NCBI GenBank assembly: GCA_024195585.1
Contig: SWBL01000478.1
Span: 1 to 29,448, forward strand
DNA length: 29,448 nucleotides
Direction of reading: 5' to 3'
Source of the DNA: Aureobasidium sp. EXF-3400
Lineage: Eukaryota; Ascomycota; Dothideomycetes; Dothideales; Saccotheciaceae
Shown here: in pieces, positions 19,689 through 29,181 of the stretch
Layout of the letters: each line of letters starts with the position of its first letter
How positions within the stretch are numbered: position 1 is the stretch's first letter
Translations under genes and position numbers: made by a program
Notes under the pieces: model-generated
Databases searched by the model: none
The model's input: only the letters and a program-made list of their open reading frames with translations
Told to the model about the DNA's origin: nothing

Positions 19689-20066
19689 TTAGGGTGCAGC
19701 TGTCATGGTCTCATTTCGTCTCTCGTATTGAGATGGGACGGTCGCAGCGCTAGGCGAAATCTTGACACCTCCATTCGCCGCAACGGTAGCTAGTGGACGT
19801 CCACAGTTGCTACAAGTATGATCTGTGTCTTTGCAGTCGTCCATACAGCATGGAATCCAGCACAGGCAGCCAGTCAGCACGCACAAGACGGCGCCCCAGA
19901 TGTATGCTCTCTCTCCGACCTTTTTGGATGTTTTCGTTGTTGCTGGTTGTTTGCAGACAGGACAGTCGACCTTCGCTGGCTGGGCTCCAAGTGAACTGAG
20001 TGGTGTGACATGGTCAACAACATGTGTGGCTGTTGGATACGGAGGCGGGATGTCTGTCTTGGACAT
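19689..20066 (-). CDS. LITAF-domain (LPS-induced TNF factor-like) protein
   Basis: A single exon of 125 codons from the ATG at 20066-20064 (A at -3, ACACAATGT); the frame is open further upstream, but this start gives the usual family length. Residues 7-10 are PPPY, a PPxY motif of the kind bound by Nedd4-type WW ubiquitin ligases. The LITAF domain spans about 33-95: a CPVC knuckle (Cys 35 and 38), a Trp/Cys-rich hydrophobic stretch (about 54-76) that dips into the cytosolic leaflet, then CSNCGRPLA (Cys 85 and 88), the four Cys binding zinc. Animal LITAF works at late endosomes and lysosomes in sorting of membrane proteins. The C-terminal tail is Ser/Thr-rich and likely disordered. A good family match. 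Confidence 0.87.
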   Translation of the reverse strand: MSKTDIPPPYPTATHVVDHVTPLSSLGAQPAKVDCPVCKQPATTKTSKKVGERAYIWGAVLCVLTGCLCWIPCCMDDCKDTDHTCSNCGRPLATVAANGGVKISPSAATVPSQYERRNETMTAAP

Positions 20067-20743
20067 TGTGTGGGTTGGCGTTGAAGTTTCGGATATCCAA
20101 TTGGAAGTTGGTATGTAGCTAGTGTTGTCGTGCTCGAGATTGCTTCTTGTTGACGGATTTCGCTCGATTGTTGTTGCTGAAATGAGATGCAACGGAGATA
20201 CAGTCCTTGCCCTCGATGCGCTGACTTTGACAACTTCGATTCAAGATTCGAAAGATGATTATGAGCAGGTGTTGCTTGCTGATTCTGACAGAGCAGCGAC
20301 CTTTTATGTGTACACCGAGCTCGAGGCTTAGGTACGAAAATAAATCAAGACGAGCATTGACAACTGTGACTGCGCGCGTAAGGCGTTCGAGCCAAGACCG
20401 CTGTTACATTCCTTCGTGATGATCTTCCTGCTCAGCCTGGCGCTGTACTTTTGATGGATTTAGCACAGACAACTGAATCAGGCTGCCTGCTGATCCATGT
20501 GGCGCAGCAAATCCTGAAGGATTTTGATTTCATCGAGTGCCTTGCACAAAACAAATTATTCGACCAGCGACTTATCTCTCGTCACGCGCTTGATGTTATT
20601 GATGCAGGCACACTTTCGCAGTTACTCAATAAGTGACAGGTTCCAAAGGTTATGTTGGCCGAGCTTTTACGCGCTATATATCTTGGCGATCCAACTGCCA
20701 ATGCTGAGAGCAAACCAGAAGCGCAATCAATCAGAGGGACGAT
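20067..20743. other. Intergenic region, no supported gene
   Basis: Between the LITAF start and the ankyrin remnant. ORFs at 20122-20331, 20451-20636 and 20524-20826 on the plus strand do not resemble known proteins and have poor starts. The last overlaps the 3' end of the ankyrin remnant on the other strand. Confidence 0.45.
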
Positions 20744-21524
20744 TCATGTTGTGGCTGTTGATTGATGGCTCGCTTCCCAGTCTTGCAACAGGGCTAAAAC
20801 TCCTTTGTTGTGGTAAAGTCTGCTAACCCTATCGCATTGCGATGATTCGCCCCTCGTAGTCTCGGGTCAGCTCCTTTTTCCAACAAGAAGCGAACGACAT
20901 TCTCGTTGCCGCTGTCAGACCATCTTGCTGCACAACAAAGTGGTGTGCCCCAGTGGTTTGGGAGCCTCTGACCTGAGAAGCTTCCGATACACGATTGGAA
21001 TCACGATAAAATAACGCTCCAAGTAGGACAGAACAACCTGAGGCTCGCAGTCGGGCTCTAGCGCTTGTTAGACATGATAGCTTACCGTGAGCTATGAAAG
21101 GGTCGTCAAAGTTCATCGCTGTGCTTGAAAGGTGCGGGCCGATATGTGCATCACGATGTTCTCCAGCACCCTGTCAATACGGTCTTAGTTTTGTGATTGA
21201 AGCCTAGAGTTCTCGGGCCAAGATACGCCTCGGAGCAGCAAGTACCACCACTAGAGGCATCAATTAGAATGTTCTTCGTGACACGGACTATGGGATTACC
21301 CACAACATCCCCTCTTGACATGGACAGCGCCGGGATAAGTAATGTCTCGGAGATCCATGAAAAAGTCTTGTGACAAATTGCAAGCGCGGTCCTATCGTGT
21401 TCACCTCTCTTTGTTCTGCCGCGGCGACAACGAGACTTTGCAAATGGAGAACTTCTGCGAGATAGGCCTCGAACAGGATCTTTGTGCCGTAAAGCCACTG
21501 GAGAGAACTTGTAGTCCTGGACAA
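20744..21524 (-). pseudogene. Ankyrin-repeat gene remnant
   Basis: Minus-strand exons can be spliced in one frame: A (about 21524-21405, containing SLQWLYGTKILFEAYLAEVL), B (21345-21304, TLLIPALSMSRGDV), C (21250-21227, WWYLLLRG), D (21170-21086, AHIGPHLSSTAMNFDDPFIA) and E (20972-20794, with the ankyrin core WGTPLCCAARW...ENVVRFLLEKGADPRLRG). Introns are 59, 53, 56 and 113 nt. The frame ends at TAG 20796-20794, but a one-base shift at the T4 run would continue as LALLQDWEASHQSTATT and stop at 20744, a typical ankyrin end. No ATG begins exon A. The missing start plus frameshift suggest a decayed gene; assembly error or a missed first exon are alternatives. The minimal intact reading is 69 aa from the ATG at 21116. 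Confidence 0.6.
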
Positions 21525-21560
21525 GGAAATCCCATCAAATGTACCATGTCTAGGTACCTA

Positions 21561-21581
21561 ATGCCGAAACGCCGAAATGCC
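21561..21581. promoter_or_regulatory. Tandem GCCGAAAY element 1 (CGG-N5-CGG)
   Basis: GCCGAAACGCCGAAATGCC lies about 200 bp before the MFS start codon. CCG triplets at 21564 and 21572 are 8 bp apart. It shares unit and spacing with the elements at 27032 and 29166. Confidence 0.55.
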
Positions 21582-21776
21582 TTTGCAACGACTTCACCTC
21601 CTCAACCATCTTCTCACTAGTCTGGTGTGGAGTACTCCCCATGGGGTATTACGTTGCGGGGCGATCCAAGAGCATTGAACATATAACTTCCATTACTCTT
21701 TCGTTGACACAGCATCCCAAGCATCAGGTCCATCTTGTTTGACCCTTCCTCCTTACACTACTGGGCTTTTCGAGCG

Positions 21777-23547
21777 ATGGCCGCACCACACCAGACCTTT
21801 GCCATGGATGGCCTTGAAGGCCTCGAGAAGAAAAATCTTTCCGCTGAACACCTCGAAATTGTCGCTACCCAGAGCGAACACAACATCGAATGGCTGGCAC
21901 GATTCCCACTCATTGCAGATAAGTCGCCCGAAGAGCTTCGAAAGATCGAAAAGGGACTGCTTCGTAAACTCGACTGGATATTTTTGCCAGTAGTAGGTAA
22001 ACGACTATAGAAACTCCAAAGCACATAACTGACCACTTTTAGGTCACACTTATGCTGCTGATGGGCTACCTTGACCGCATCAATGTCGGCAATGCTCGTC
22101 TCGCTGGCATGCAAAAGGATCTCGGAATGGACGACACAACGTACAGTCTTGGAATTAGTGCCTTCTACATCGGTAAGCCTCTCAATTATAACGCGTAGGA
22201 CCGGTGCTGACAAGCTGTAGGCTACATCATCTCCCAACTCCCTGCCACTATCTATCTAGCCCGAGGTAGACCGCAGATCCAAATGCCTATTCACGTCGTC
22301 ATTTGGTCAGTTATCACGTCATGTATGGCTCTCATGAGCAGCGGATGGTCGTTCGTCCTCTGTCGATTCTTAGTCGGGGTAGCCGAAGGCCCCTTTCTGC
22401 CAATGGTCAGCTTGATGAGCTCTTCGTGGTACACAAAAGAGGAGGCACCCTTACGCATGGCGATCTGGCATGCAGGCAACATTGCGTCCAACATCTTCTC
22501 TGGTCTCCTTGCAGCAGCAATTCTTACCACGATGGAAGGCATCAATGGGATAGCTGCTTGGAGTTGGTTCTTCATCATCGAAGGAAGTGTCGGTGTCTTT
22601 GTTGGCCTGGCTGGATTCTACTGCATCCCAAACTTCCCTCACAACCACAACGTGAAATGGTTGACCGACGAACAAGCCCAGATGGCACAATACCGCATGC
22701 TCGTCTCCTCAGGTGGAGTCTCTGAAGATGATGATACCTCAGCCTGGAAGGGTGTCTGGCTTGCTTGCAAGGATCCTTTCACTTGGATTTATACGGTTCT
22801 GCACTTCGGCCTCATCGTTTCGCTGTCTGAAAAGGACTTCTTCCCTTCGGTAATTGTCCGATATACGATTTTCTTCATTATTCCGCTGACACTGCACAGA
22901 TTGTCAAGACTTTGGGTTATTCCAAGCTCATGACATACTTGATCCAGGCACCGCCTTACGTATTCGCCTACATCGCAACATTGGTCATCTCCTGGTCAGC
23001 AGGTCGCTACAAAGAACATTGCTACCACATTGTTGGCTCGTCTATGTTGACGATCGTCGGCACCGCAATTGTTATCGGCACTTACAATCCGGGAGCTCGT
23101 TACTTTGGAATGTTCTTCATGTGCGCAGGTCCTTTTGTCGGTCTGAATGTAAGTGCTATTCGCGTCCATTGTCCTGATGCTCCATGCTGACAATGGCCAG
23201 ATCCATGTCCCCTGGGAAACAACAAATGTTTTTACACCTAGATCAAAACGAGCCGCAGTCGTGTCCATCACTAATTCCATTGCCTCTGTTTCGCACTGGT
23301 TTACCCCATACCTATTCGTAAGCGATATAATCTTTTCTGCGCCTGGTTATCTGATACTGACTGAGGATGACAGCTTACTAAGCAAGCACCACTCTACCAG
23401 GAGGGTGGCGCTATGATTCTTTCAGGCACTGTCTTAGGTATTTTGGGTTGTTTGGTATGCAAATGGTACGTGAAGAGGCTCAACAAGAAGCTGGAAGAGA
23501 GCGAACAAGCAAACAATCTTCCTAAGAGCTGGCGCTATGTGGAGTAG
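21777..23547 (+). CDS. MFS transporter, anion:cation symporter (Dal5/allantoate permease-like) family
   Basis: Six exons (21777-21992, 22043-22172, 22221-22849, 22900-23148, 23201-23317, 23374-23547) give 504 aa; introns are 48-56 nt. The N-terminal 65 residues are cytosolic. TM1 holds LMLLMGYLDRINVGNAR, the ACS-family YxDRxNxGxA motif. TM2-TM5 follow, with the LVGVAEGPFLP helix and MVSLMSSSWYTKEEAPLRMA after it. The central loop is at about 260-285. The second half contains PWETTNVFTPRSKRAAVVSI, conserved in Dal5-type carriers. The C-tail is charged. Family members import carboxylates such as allantoate, nicotinate, pantothenate or related acids; the substrate here is unknown. The start at 21777 is the first in-frame ATG. 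Intron 1's donor GTAGGT is needed for the PVVTLML join. The gene lies next to regulators and CoA enzymes with a shared promoter element. Confidence 0.9.
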
Positions 23548-23863
23548 AAGAGGTTCAAAGAGGTGTTCGTGACCAGACTCTATGTGATTATGAAGGCGTT
23601 TCAGGTGTTTCTTGACCAGACTCAATCACAATTGAATTTGCAGCCATTTTATGGTAGTGTCATCCAGACTTCCATCAATTGAGACAAGCAAACATTGCAG
23701 AAGCTACCGTATAATGTGATGCCCATCCTTTCTCGGAATCCTCTCTTGTAGATTGTAAACTGGATACAGACAAGCTGAAAAGCCTTGGTGGCCGTTTCGA
23801 AGGATTGCCCGACCAGGTTTTGAAAAATCGATGTCGAAGCGTGGACAGAACTGGTAGCGGCGA

Positions 23864-23901
23864 TTCGGCAAACTTCGGCAAAAAATGGAGGGAGCTTCGG
23901 C
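23864..23901. promoter_or_regulatory. Three TTCGGCAAA elements before the first regulator gene
   Basis: TTCGGC occurs at 23864, 23874 and 23896, each followed by AAA, 87-124 bp before the regulator ATG. On the minus strand this reads TTTGCCGAA. It resembles the GCCGAA units of the cluster, but the CGG spacing is 10 and 22 rather than 8. Confidence 0.45.
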
Positions 23902-23987
23902 AAAGAAATCTACTTGATCGACCCCGCAGACAGCTAGACAAGCACATCAACCTCGATGGAACGCCGAGTCTGTGCTGCAATAAACCA

Positions 23988-25998
23988 ATGTCGGGGAGAG
24001 AGTCGTACATACAAGCATGCGCGCGCTGTAACAGCAAGAAGATCAAATGCCGAATGCCCACTGAAGGAGGCATTTGCGAGCAATGCGAGTCGATAGGCGC
24101 CGAATGCGCGTAAGTACGCTGTACTCGTTGTCATACGGTCACTGAACCTGGACACGGTCCGCTTCCAAGGCCGCCCTGACAATCAGCAGGCCAAGAGTCC
24201 GCAAAAAGCGCAAGACAGCCAATACTCGGCCAGAGAGTCTCTCTGGGACTGGCGATTCGATGCCACCAGACAATTGGAATACTCACCGAGCTTCCTTCGA
24301 TGGTACTGTACAATCAACCGCACCGGAACCACACATCACAGACACCAGTCCTGTGGTCACACGACCAATTCTCCAAGAGGATCCTGGAACAGGAGGAAGT
24401 TCGACTTATATCGGACGACATCATTTCGGAGACAATGCCATAGACGAAACTTCCGCACGTGATTATGGCCAGTCGCGGCAGCAAGGACTATCTGATCTTG
24501 AACAGAAAACTCTGGAGCTTTGGGACGTCTTTGCTTTGCCCCCACGGCCACTCCATGAGAGTCTATTAGAATCCTTCATGCAGTACTGTTTTCCGTGGAT
24601 GCCTTTGCTCGAACCATCCGAGGCACATGTTCGTGACAACCAGCAGAGCTCATTGCTTTTGTCCCAGGCTATATTTTTAGCCGCAAGTCGGGTCAATCCT
24701 TCTCCTCCTGTTTGCGAATATGCCTCACCCGCTGAGTTCTATCAGCGGGCGAAAGCATTGTTCTGGATCGGGCACGAGAAAAATGAGCTGACTGTTATCA
24801 AAGCAACTACCATGTTGCATTGGTACACTCCGGACGGTCCTGCCTTCGTTTCTCACGACACGAGTGAATACTGGCTAAAGATTGGCGTGGGCTTGGCGTA
24901 CCAGATTGGCTTGCACAAAGAGCCTCCTCCAGGTCCACAAAGGGCAATTCGACGGCGGATGTGGTGGAGTCTGGTGGTGAGTCTAGCTACCTCAGGTCCT
25001 ATCCTTGTAGTCACTAACAATCGCAGGTGCGAGATTCTCTCATCTCTGTTTCGAGAGGTAGACCTCGAGCTGTCAATCTGGAAGACTCGGACGTATCGAT
25101 GCCGACCTTGGATGATTTTGCAGACGCACCAGAAACTGGAGAGCTATTTATTGCTTATGTCGAAGTTTGCTGCATTCTAGGCGATCTTGTACAAACATGT
25201 GCGAGAAGACGAATTACAACCAGCAAGCGTATGGAAGTTATGAACGGGTTATTCAAATGGACGCGGATGCTTCCAGCGAGATTGATGCTCGCACAGTACT
25301 CTGTCGATACACGATCTTATGAAGCACGTCCTCACGACTTTCTGGCACGACAATTACACGTACCTTACTTCACAAGCATCATAATTTTAGCAAGGTCAGG
25401 TGCTACAGGCGAGAGTGTCAGTCCAGCTGCTGTTATGGCAGCATCTTTCGTGGCGGGTATCTACGAAGATTTCTTGGCCCGCAATCTGGTTGGTCTGCTG
25501 TCGCCTACCTTCACAACTTTCGCATTCGTCTCAGGCCTTGTACTCCGATCGCTCCGATCATACCCTGGGCTCTGGCCTGCCGCGCGAAAAGATCTTGAGA
25601 CCATACTTGCTTCGCTTCAGCAACTATCCAATCGATGGCGCTCTGCTATAGGAGCTTACAAGGTCATACAAAGAGCTCTTGATCATCCTGTGCCTACTAG
25701 CACGTCTCCAAAAAGATCTCTTTTATCTCTCAGTCGTGAGGAAGCACCTTTATTTGAGGGCTTCCCATTGCATATTTGCAGAATGTGGCATGCATCTGAA
25801 GCGGAGAGAGCCGCACAGAACGTTGATTTCAACCTTTCGGATATACTACCGCCACAGATGGACCTGGCTGCAGAGCGAGGAAGCAACAGCCAAGCAGCAA
25901 TTATGAATCTGAATTTGCTGCCAGACGATAGCCTGTTTGATGTGCCGTTTGATGATCTTCCCGACTATTTCTGGGGGGGTTGGAGGTTGAATGGCTAG
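23988..25998 (+). CDS. Zn2Cys6 transcription factor with fungal-specific TF domain
   Basis: Three exons (23988-24109, 24190-24976, 25027-25998) give 626 aa. The zinc cluster is at the extreme N-terminus: Cys 11, 14, 21, 30, 33, 40 (C-x2-C-x6-C-x8-C-x2-C-x6-C), followed by the basic linker PRVRKKRK. The fungal_trans region is recognisable from FMQYCFPWMPLLEP through TMLHWYTPDG, GLAYQIGLHKEP and RRRMWWSLVVRDSLIS to GRPRAV. A Ser/Pro-rich linker and an acidic C-terminus (LPDDSLFDVPFDDLPDYFW), probably an activation domain, complete it. Overall it resembles the Ctf1/Far-type regulator group, though I cannot assign orthology. Intron 1 ends in CAGCAG, so two in-frame acceptors exist. It is convergent with the second regulator, stop codons 25 bp apart. 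A nuclear regulator, probably of this cluster. Confidence 0.9.
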
Positions 25999-26023
25999 TC
26001 GTTGCAGATTCAGTTCTGTGCCT

Positions 26024-26873
26024 TTAATCTAGTCGCGGCCATTCTCCCTCGCTTAGGATGGACCATAAACCAGATGCTCGCCAGGATATGGTGGCTTCCG
26101 ATGGCGTGTGCTGATCCACTTCGAATATCCAATGCACTGATTCTGTCTCCTTACTGTACGGGCTCTCAAAGTCGTAGCTTTGGTCATGATCGAGAGGACT
26201 AAGAATTGATATGTCACTCTTGGTATCGCTGGAGTTTGTACAGGACCAGTCGTCGCAGGCAATATTGCACAGCTGTGTGCAGTCTTGAGAACTGTACGGG
26301 AGCTCTGAAGCATTCGACCTTGCAGATGTACCTTCCTCGAGCTGCAACGCGTCACACGGAGACAACGCCACGTGTGTCTTGTGCGTATTACTGACAGAAA
26401 TTGAAGCAAGTTTTACTTCAAAATCCTCCACGATTGAGTTCTCGCCTCCGGGACCCCTTGTGAGCTAGGACTCGTCAGTCTACAGGCCAGGCAACATTCT
26501 ACGCCGATATTTGAGCTTACCTCGAGGTCATCTCGCCACGATAGTGTTAGATCTTTACTAAGCTGTGAGCTTTGTTCCATGCTATTCCATACAGTCAGTA
26601 TAGACTTACAGAACCTCTGTTTGTCTCAACAAACCTGGGAGCAGCTTTTTTGCGATGTACTACACGTTTTCTCGCTACAATCATGCACTCTGATGAGTCT
26701 TCTCGGCAGACTGTGCACGGCCATCCATTGATGTTGATGTCACAGCGAACTTTGCGAGCTCGGCAATGAGTGCATGCTTTTTTGGCTCTCTGTCTGCGTG
26801 ATATTCGGCTGCCTTTTAGTACTATGCGATCCCCCAAGCATGTGAGGCTGAGATTTGGGTGACGGGACGTCAT
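26024..26873 (-). CDS. Short Zn2Cys6 transcription factor, 248 aa
   Basis: Three exons on the minus strand (26873-26610, 26562-26521, 26464-26024), introns 47 and 56 nt, all phase 0. The zinc cluster is Cys 34, 37, 44, 53, 56, 63 with the same C6/C8/C6 spacing as the neighbouring regulator, in the context RRQRAKKACTHCRARKVRC. A basic stretch ARKRVVHRKK follows. The remaining 160 residues are Ser/Thr/Asp-rich and contain no recognisable fungal_trans domain, so this is a small cluster-type regulator or a shortened one. The ATG at 26873 is the only ATG before the zinc cluster; the frame is open to 27041. It diverges from the isomerase gene at 27193 across a 319-bp promoter with the GCCGAAAC array, and its 3' end is 25 bp from that of the other regulator. 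Confidence 0.8.
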
Positions 26874-27031
26874 GCCGGCGATGATGACTCTCGCTGGAGG
26901 GCTAAGTAGCACCAAATCAATACGAGATAATCTCGCCGACCATATCACCTTCCGGATACATATCCATCTCGTCGTGTTCTGTGTATACGCGGCGAATCCT
27001 GGAGGAAGGTGTGTCACTATATTACAAAATC

Positions 27032-27055
27032 GCCGAAACACCGAAACGCCGAGTA
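27032..27055. promoter_or_regulatory. Tandem GCCGAAAC element 2 (three units)
   Basis: Three 8-bp units in a row: GCCGAAAC, ACCGAAAC, GCCGAGTA. CCG triplets start at 27033, 27041 and 27049, exactly 8 bp apart. It is the best copy in the window. Confidence 0.65.
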
Positions 27056-27121
27056 CACACTTGCCGTAATCGTCACACTCGATTATCGAGGTACCGTCAG
27101 CCGAGGCAGGAACGTTGGACC

Positions 27122-27190
27122 ATGGATAGTTCTATTTCCTCTAAATCTGCCATTGTTGCTTCCACCCAAACAGTTTACCACGCGCTGTGA
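27122..27190 (+). other. Upstream ORF (22 codons) ending 2 nt before the isomerase ATG
   Basis: ATG in an optimal context (GGACCATGG) opens a 22-codon frame rich in Ser and Ala that stops at TGA 27188-27190; the isomerase ATG is at 27193 in another frame. If the transcript begins upstream of 27122 this would strongly affect translation. The transcript start is unknown. Confidence 0.4.
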
Positions 27191-27192
27191 AG

Positions 27193-28079
27193 ATGTCTGA
27201 CACCAGCGACCTACCCCTGGAGCAGTGGGTCACCCTCGAATACCAAGACCGCATTGCCATCATCACAATCAACCGTCCTGACAAACTGAATGCATTGCCT
27301 AAAGATGGGTTTTATCGCATAACCCAATGTCTTCGAGAGATCGAGACTCATGATGAAGTCTTGGTAACTCTGCTTACAGGCAAAGGCCGATTCTTCTGCG
27401 CGTATGTTTCCCGGTGTATTGCATGGCTTTTAATATCCTGACTCATCTGAGTAGTGGCGCGGATGTGTCTATCAGCCGCAAAACACCACCGGGAGTTGAT
27501 GTGTGGCGACACGGGCTCAGAGAAACAGTAGCCAACAACCTTAACAACACTCAAGCCTTCTATTCCCATCCCAAGATTCTGGTTACAGCCTTGAACGGAC
27601 CGGTAGTCGGGATTGCAGCGGCTCTCATTAGCTTTTCGGATTTCATATATTGCGTGCCACACACTTACCTACTCACACCCTTCTCCAGTCTGGGTCTGAT
27701 TTCTGAAGGTGGTGCTTCCGTAGGCTTCATCAGAAGAATGGGCGTCGCAAAGGCGAATGAAGCTTTGCTGACCAGTCGACGTCTACAAGCCAAAGATTTG
27801 GAGGCATGCGGCTTCATCAACAAGATCTTCGACTGCGGCAAAGGCGAGGATGAACGCTTCCGAGAGCTTGTACTCGACCATATCCGGGATACCATGGGGG
27901 ATCATCTCGTGGCGTCGAGTCTGATCGAGACCAAGGCTATAGTCACGGCTTCTATGAGGAGAGAAATAGATAGTTCAATGGTCGCTGAATTGTTCGGAGG
28001 GCTCAAGCGGACGGCTTTAGGGATCCCACAGAAGGAATTTGAGAAGATTAGGACTGGAGCAAAGAGACACAAGCTGTAG
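27193..28079 (+). CDS. Peroxisomal-type delta3,delta2-enoyl-CoA isomerase (crotonase family)
   Basis: Two exons (27193-27401, 27455-28079; 53-nt intron, branch CCTGACTC) give 277 aa. Crotonase marks: VTLEYQDRIAIITINRPDKLNAL at 14-35, the oxyanion-hole segment GRFFCAGADVS at 65-74, LNGPVVGIAAALISFSDFIY, and PFSSLGLISEGGASVGF. Glu 154 in SEGG sits where peroxisomal Eci1-type isomerases have the catalytic Glu. The protein ends in HKL, a PTS1-like tripeptide (yeast Eci1 ends in HRL), so peroxisomal import is likely. The enzyme shifts double bonds during breakdown of unsaturated fatty acids, or acts on a CoA-bound pathway intermediate. The window has no other beta-oxidation enzyme except the ECH-like gene convergent with it. 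An upstream ORF and the shared element precede it. Confidence 0.85.
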
Positions 28080-28224
28080 ATATAGCGTGTGATTGTGGCA
28101 CGGTTTTTTTTATCCACTGGAGATCCTCTCATCGATTCTGATTCATGTTCTATTGGTGACAATCTACACTAGTAACTCTGATACGCTCTCTTGACTACTG
28201 TGAAGCATATTCGTGCTCATCGAT

Positions 28225-29077
28225 TTACAGCTTTACTAATGCTCTTCTGTTGGTCTCTCTCGAATGCACATGACTGATCAACGCAAATGCTCTGGTAGCC
28301 TCACCGTAAAGCTCGTTTCTCAAGACTCCATACACTCCTGCCTTTGCTTTCGGTGCCCACTCATGAGCGATCTTTAAGGCAGCATCCAGCATTAGATCTG
28401 GTTTCGCAATCTCATCAACAACACCATCAGCAAGAGCCTCCTTGCCAGTCCATTTATGTGCTTGGAGCAACATTTTGCGAGCGATCTTCGGAGATAGCTT
28501 CAGACTTAGAAGTGTGCCCATGCCCTGAAAGTGCATACCAAGATTGACAGGAGGCTATCGAAATTTGTTATACTAGAGTTGCAGATGAGGGTTTTGTTTG
28601 ATCGTGACTTACCATAGAAACGAATCCTCTTTCACTATTCATTACCCGATAATCGTGGCTCAAGGCAAATGGACATGCTCCACCAAAAGTATGTCCGGTC
28701 AACAAAGCCACAGTTGGGAAAGGGAAATCCAGTATTGTGTGTATCATTGGGAAGAAGCCATCAGAATTGGCGAAAGGGTTGTCGTCACGTTCATCTTGAT
28801 CAACGCCAGTGCACCAGAACTTTGCATTGTTGCCGCGGGTGATGACTGCGCCTTCCGAACTGGGACCCAGTGTTCTTTGAATATAATGAAAGGCTTGAAT
28901 GACTTCGTTACATAATGTGGTGTTGAGACGATTCTCAGGACCACGTTGGAGTGTGATGAGGAAGACGTTGCCTTCTCTGGAGAGAGAAAGGTTTGTGAAG
29001 GTGGGTGCAGGGCGAGACATTGGATTCGAAGATGAGCTACGATAGAAGCGGTTTCTGAGAGCACCTGAAATGGACAT
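28225..29077 (-). CDS. Enoyl-CoA hydratase/isomerase-family protein with altered active site
   Basis: Two exons (29077-28613, 28554-28225; 58-nt intron) give 264 aa. The crotonase fold is clear: LITLQRGPENRLN at 40-52, the first oxyanion segment AKFWCTGVDQD at 85-95, the second TGHTFGGACPFALSHDYRVM at 127-146, then ERGFVSM|PPVNLGM over the intron and HKWTGKEALADGVVDEI. It resembles plant-type ECI proteins. Where classical hydratases carry the two catalytic Glu, this protein has Pro (Pro 136 and Pro 157 by eye alignment), so hydratase activity is doubtful. The N-terminus MSISGALRNRFYRSSSSNP has several Arg and no acidic residue, like a mitochondrial presequence; a second ATG at codon 20 (29020) would give a form without it. 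The C-terminus VKL is not a canonical PTS1. It diverges from the gene at 29368. Confidence 0.83.
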
Positions 29078-29165
29078 GACCGGGGGAAGTTACAAAGAGC
29101 TCAAAGCCAAGGAAAGGTGAAGTGGGGTATGAGTGGGAAGGATTGAGGAGGCGATGGGAGAAATC

Positions 29166-29181
29166 GCCGAAATGCCGAATC
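29166..29181. promoter_or_regulatory. Tandem GCCGAAAT element 3 (two units)
   Basis: GCCGAAATGCCGAATC lies in the divergent promoter between the enoyl-CoA hydratase-like gene (start 29077, minus) and the gene starting at 29368 (plus). CCG triplets at 29167 and 29175 are 8 bp apart. Confidence 0.6.

Larger units (their letters stand above)
26874..27192. promoter_or_regulatory. Divergent promoter of the short regulator and the isomerase gene
   Basis: The 319 bp between the two start codons contain a TATATTA-like stretch at 27018, the three-unit GCCGAAAC array at 27032-27055 and an upstream ORF at 27122-27190. The array lies about 160-180 bp from the regulator ATG and 140-160 bp from the isomerase ATG. 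Confidence 0.55.

Noticed and set aside
24046..24058. ATGCCGAATGCC inside exon 1 of the larger regulator, similar to the cluster element
   Set aside because: It encodes conserved zinc-cluster residues (C-R-M-P) and has only one CCG triplet, so it lacks the tandem spacing.
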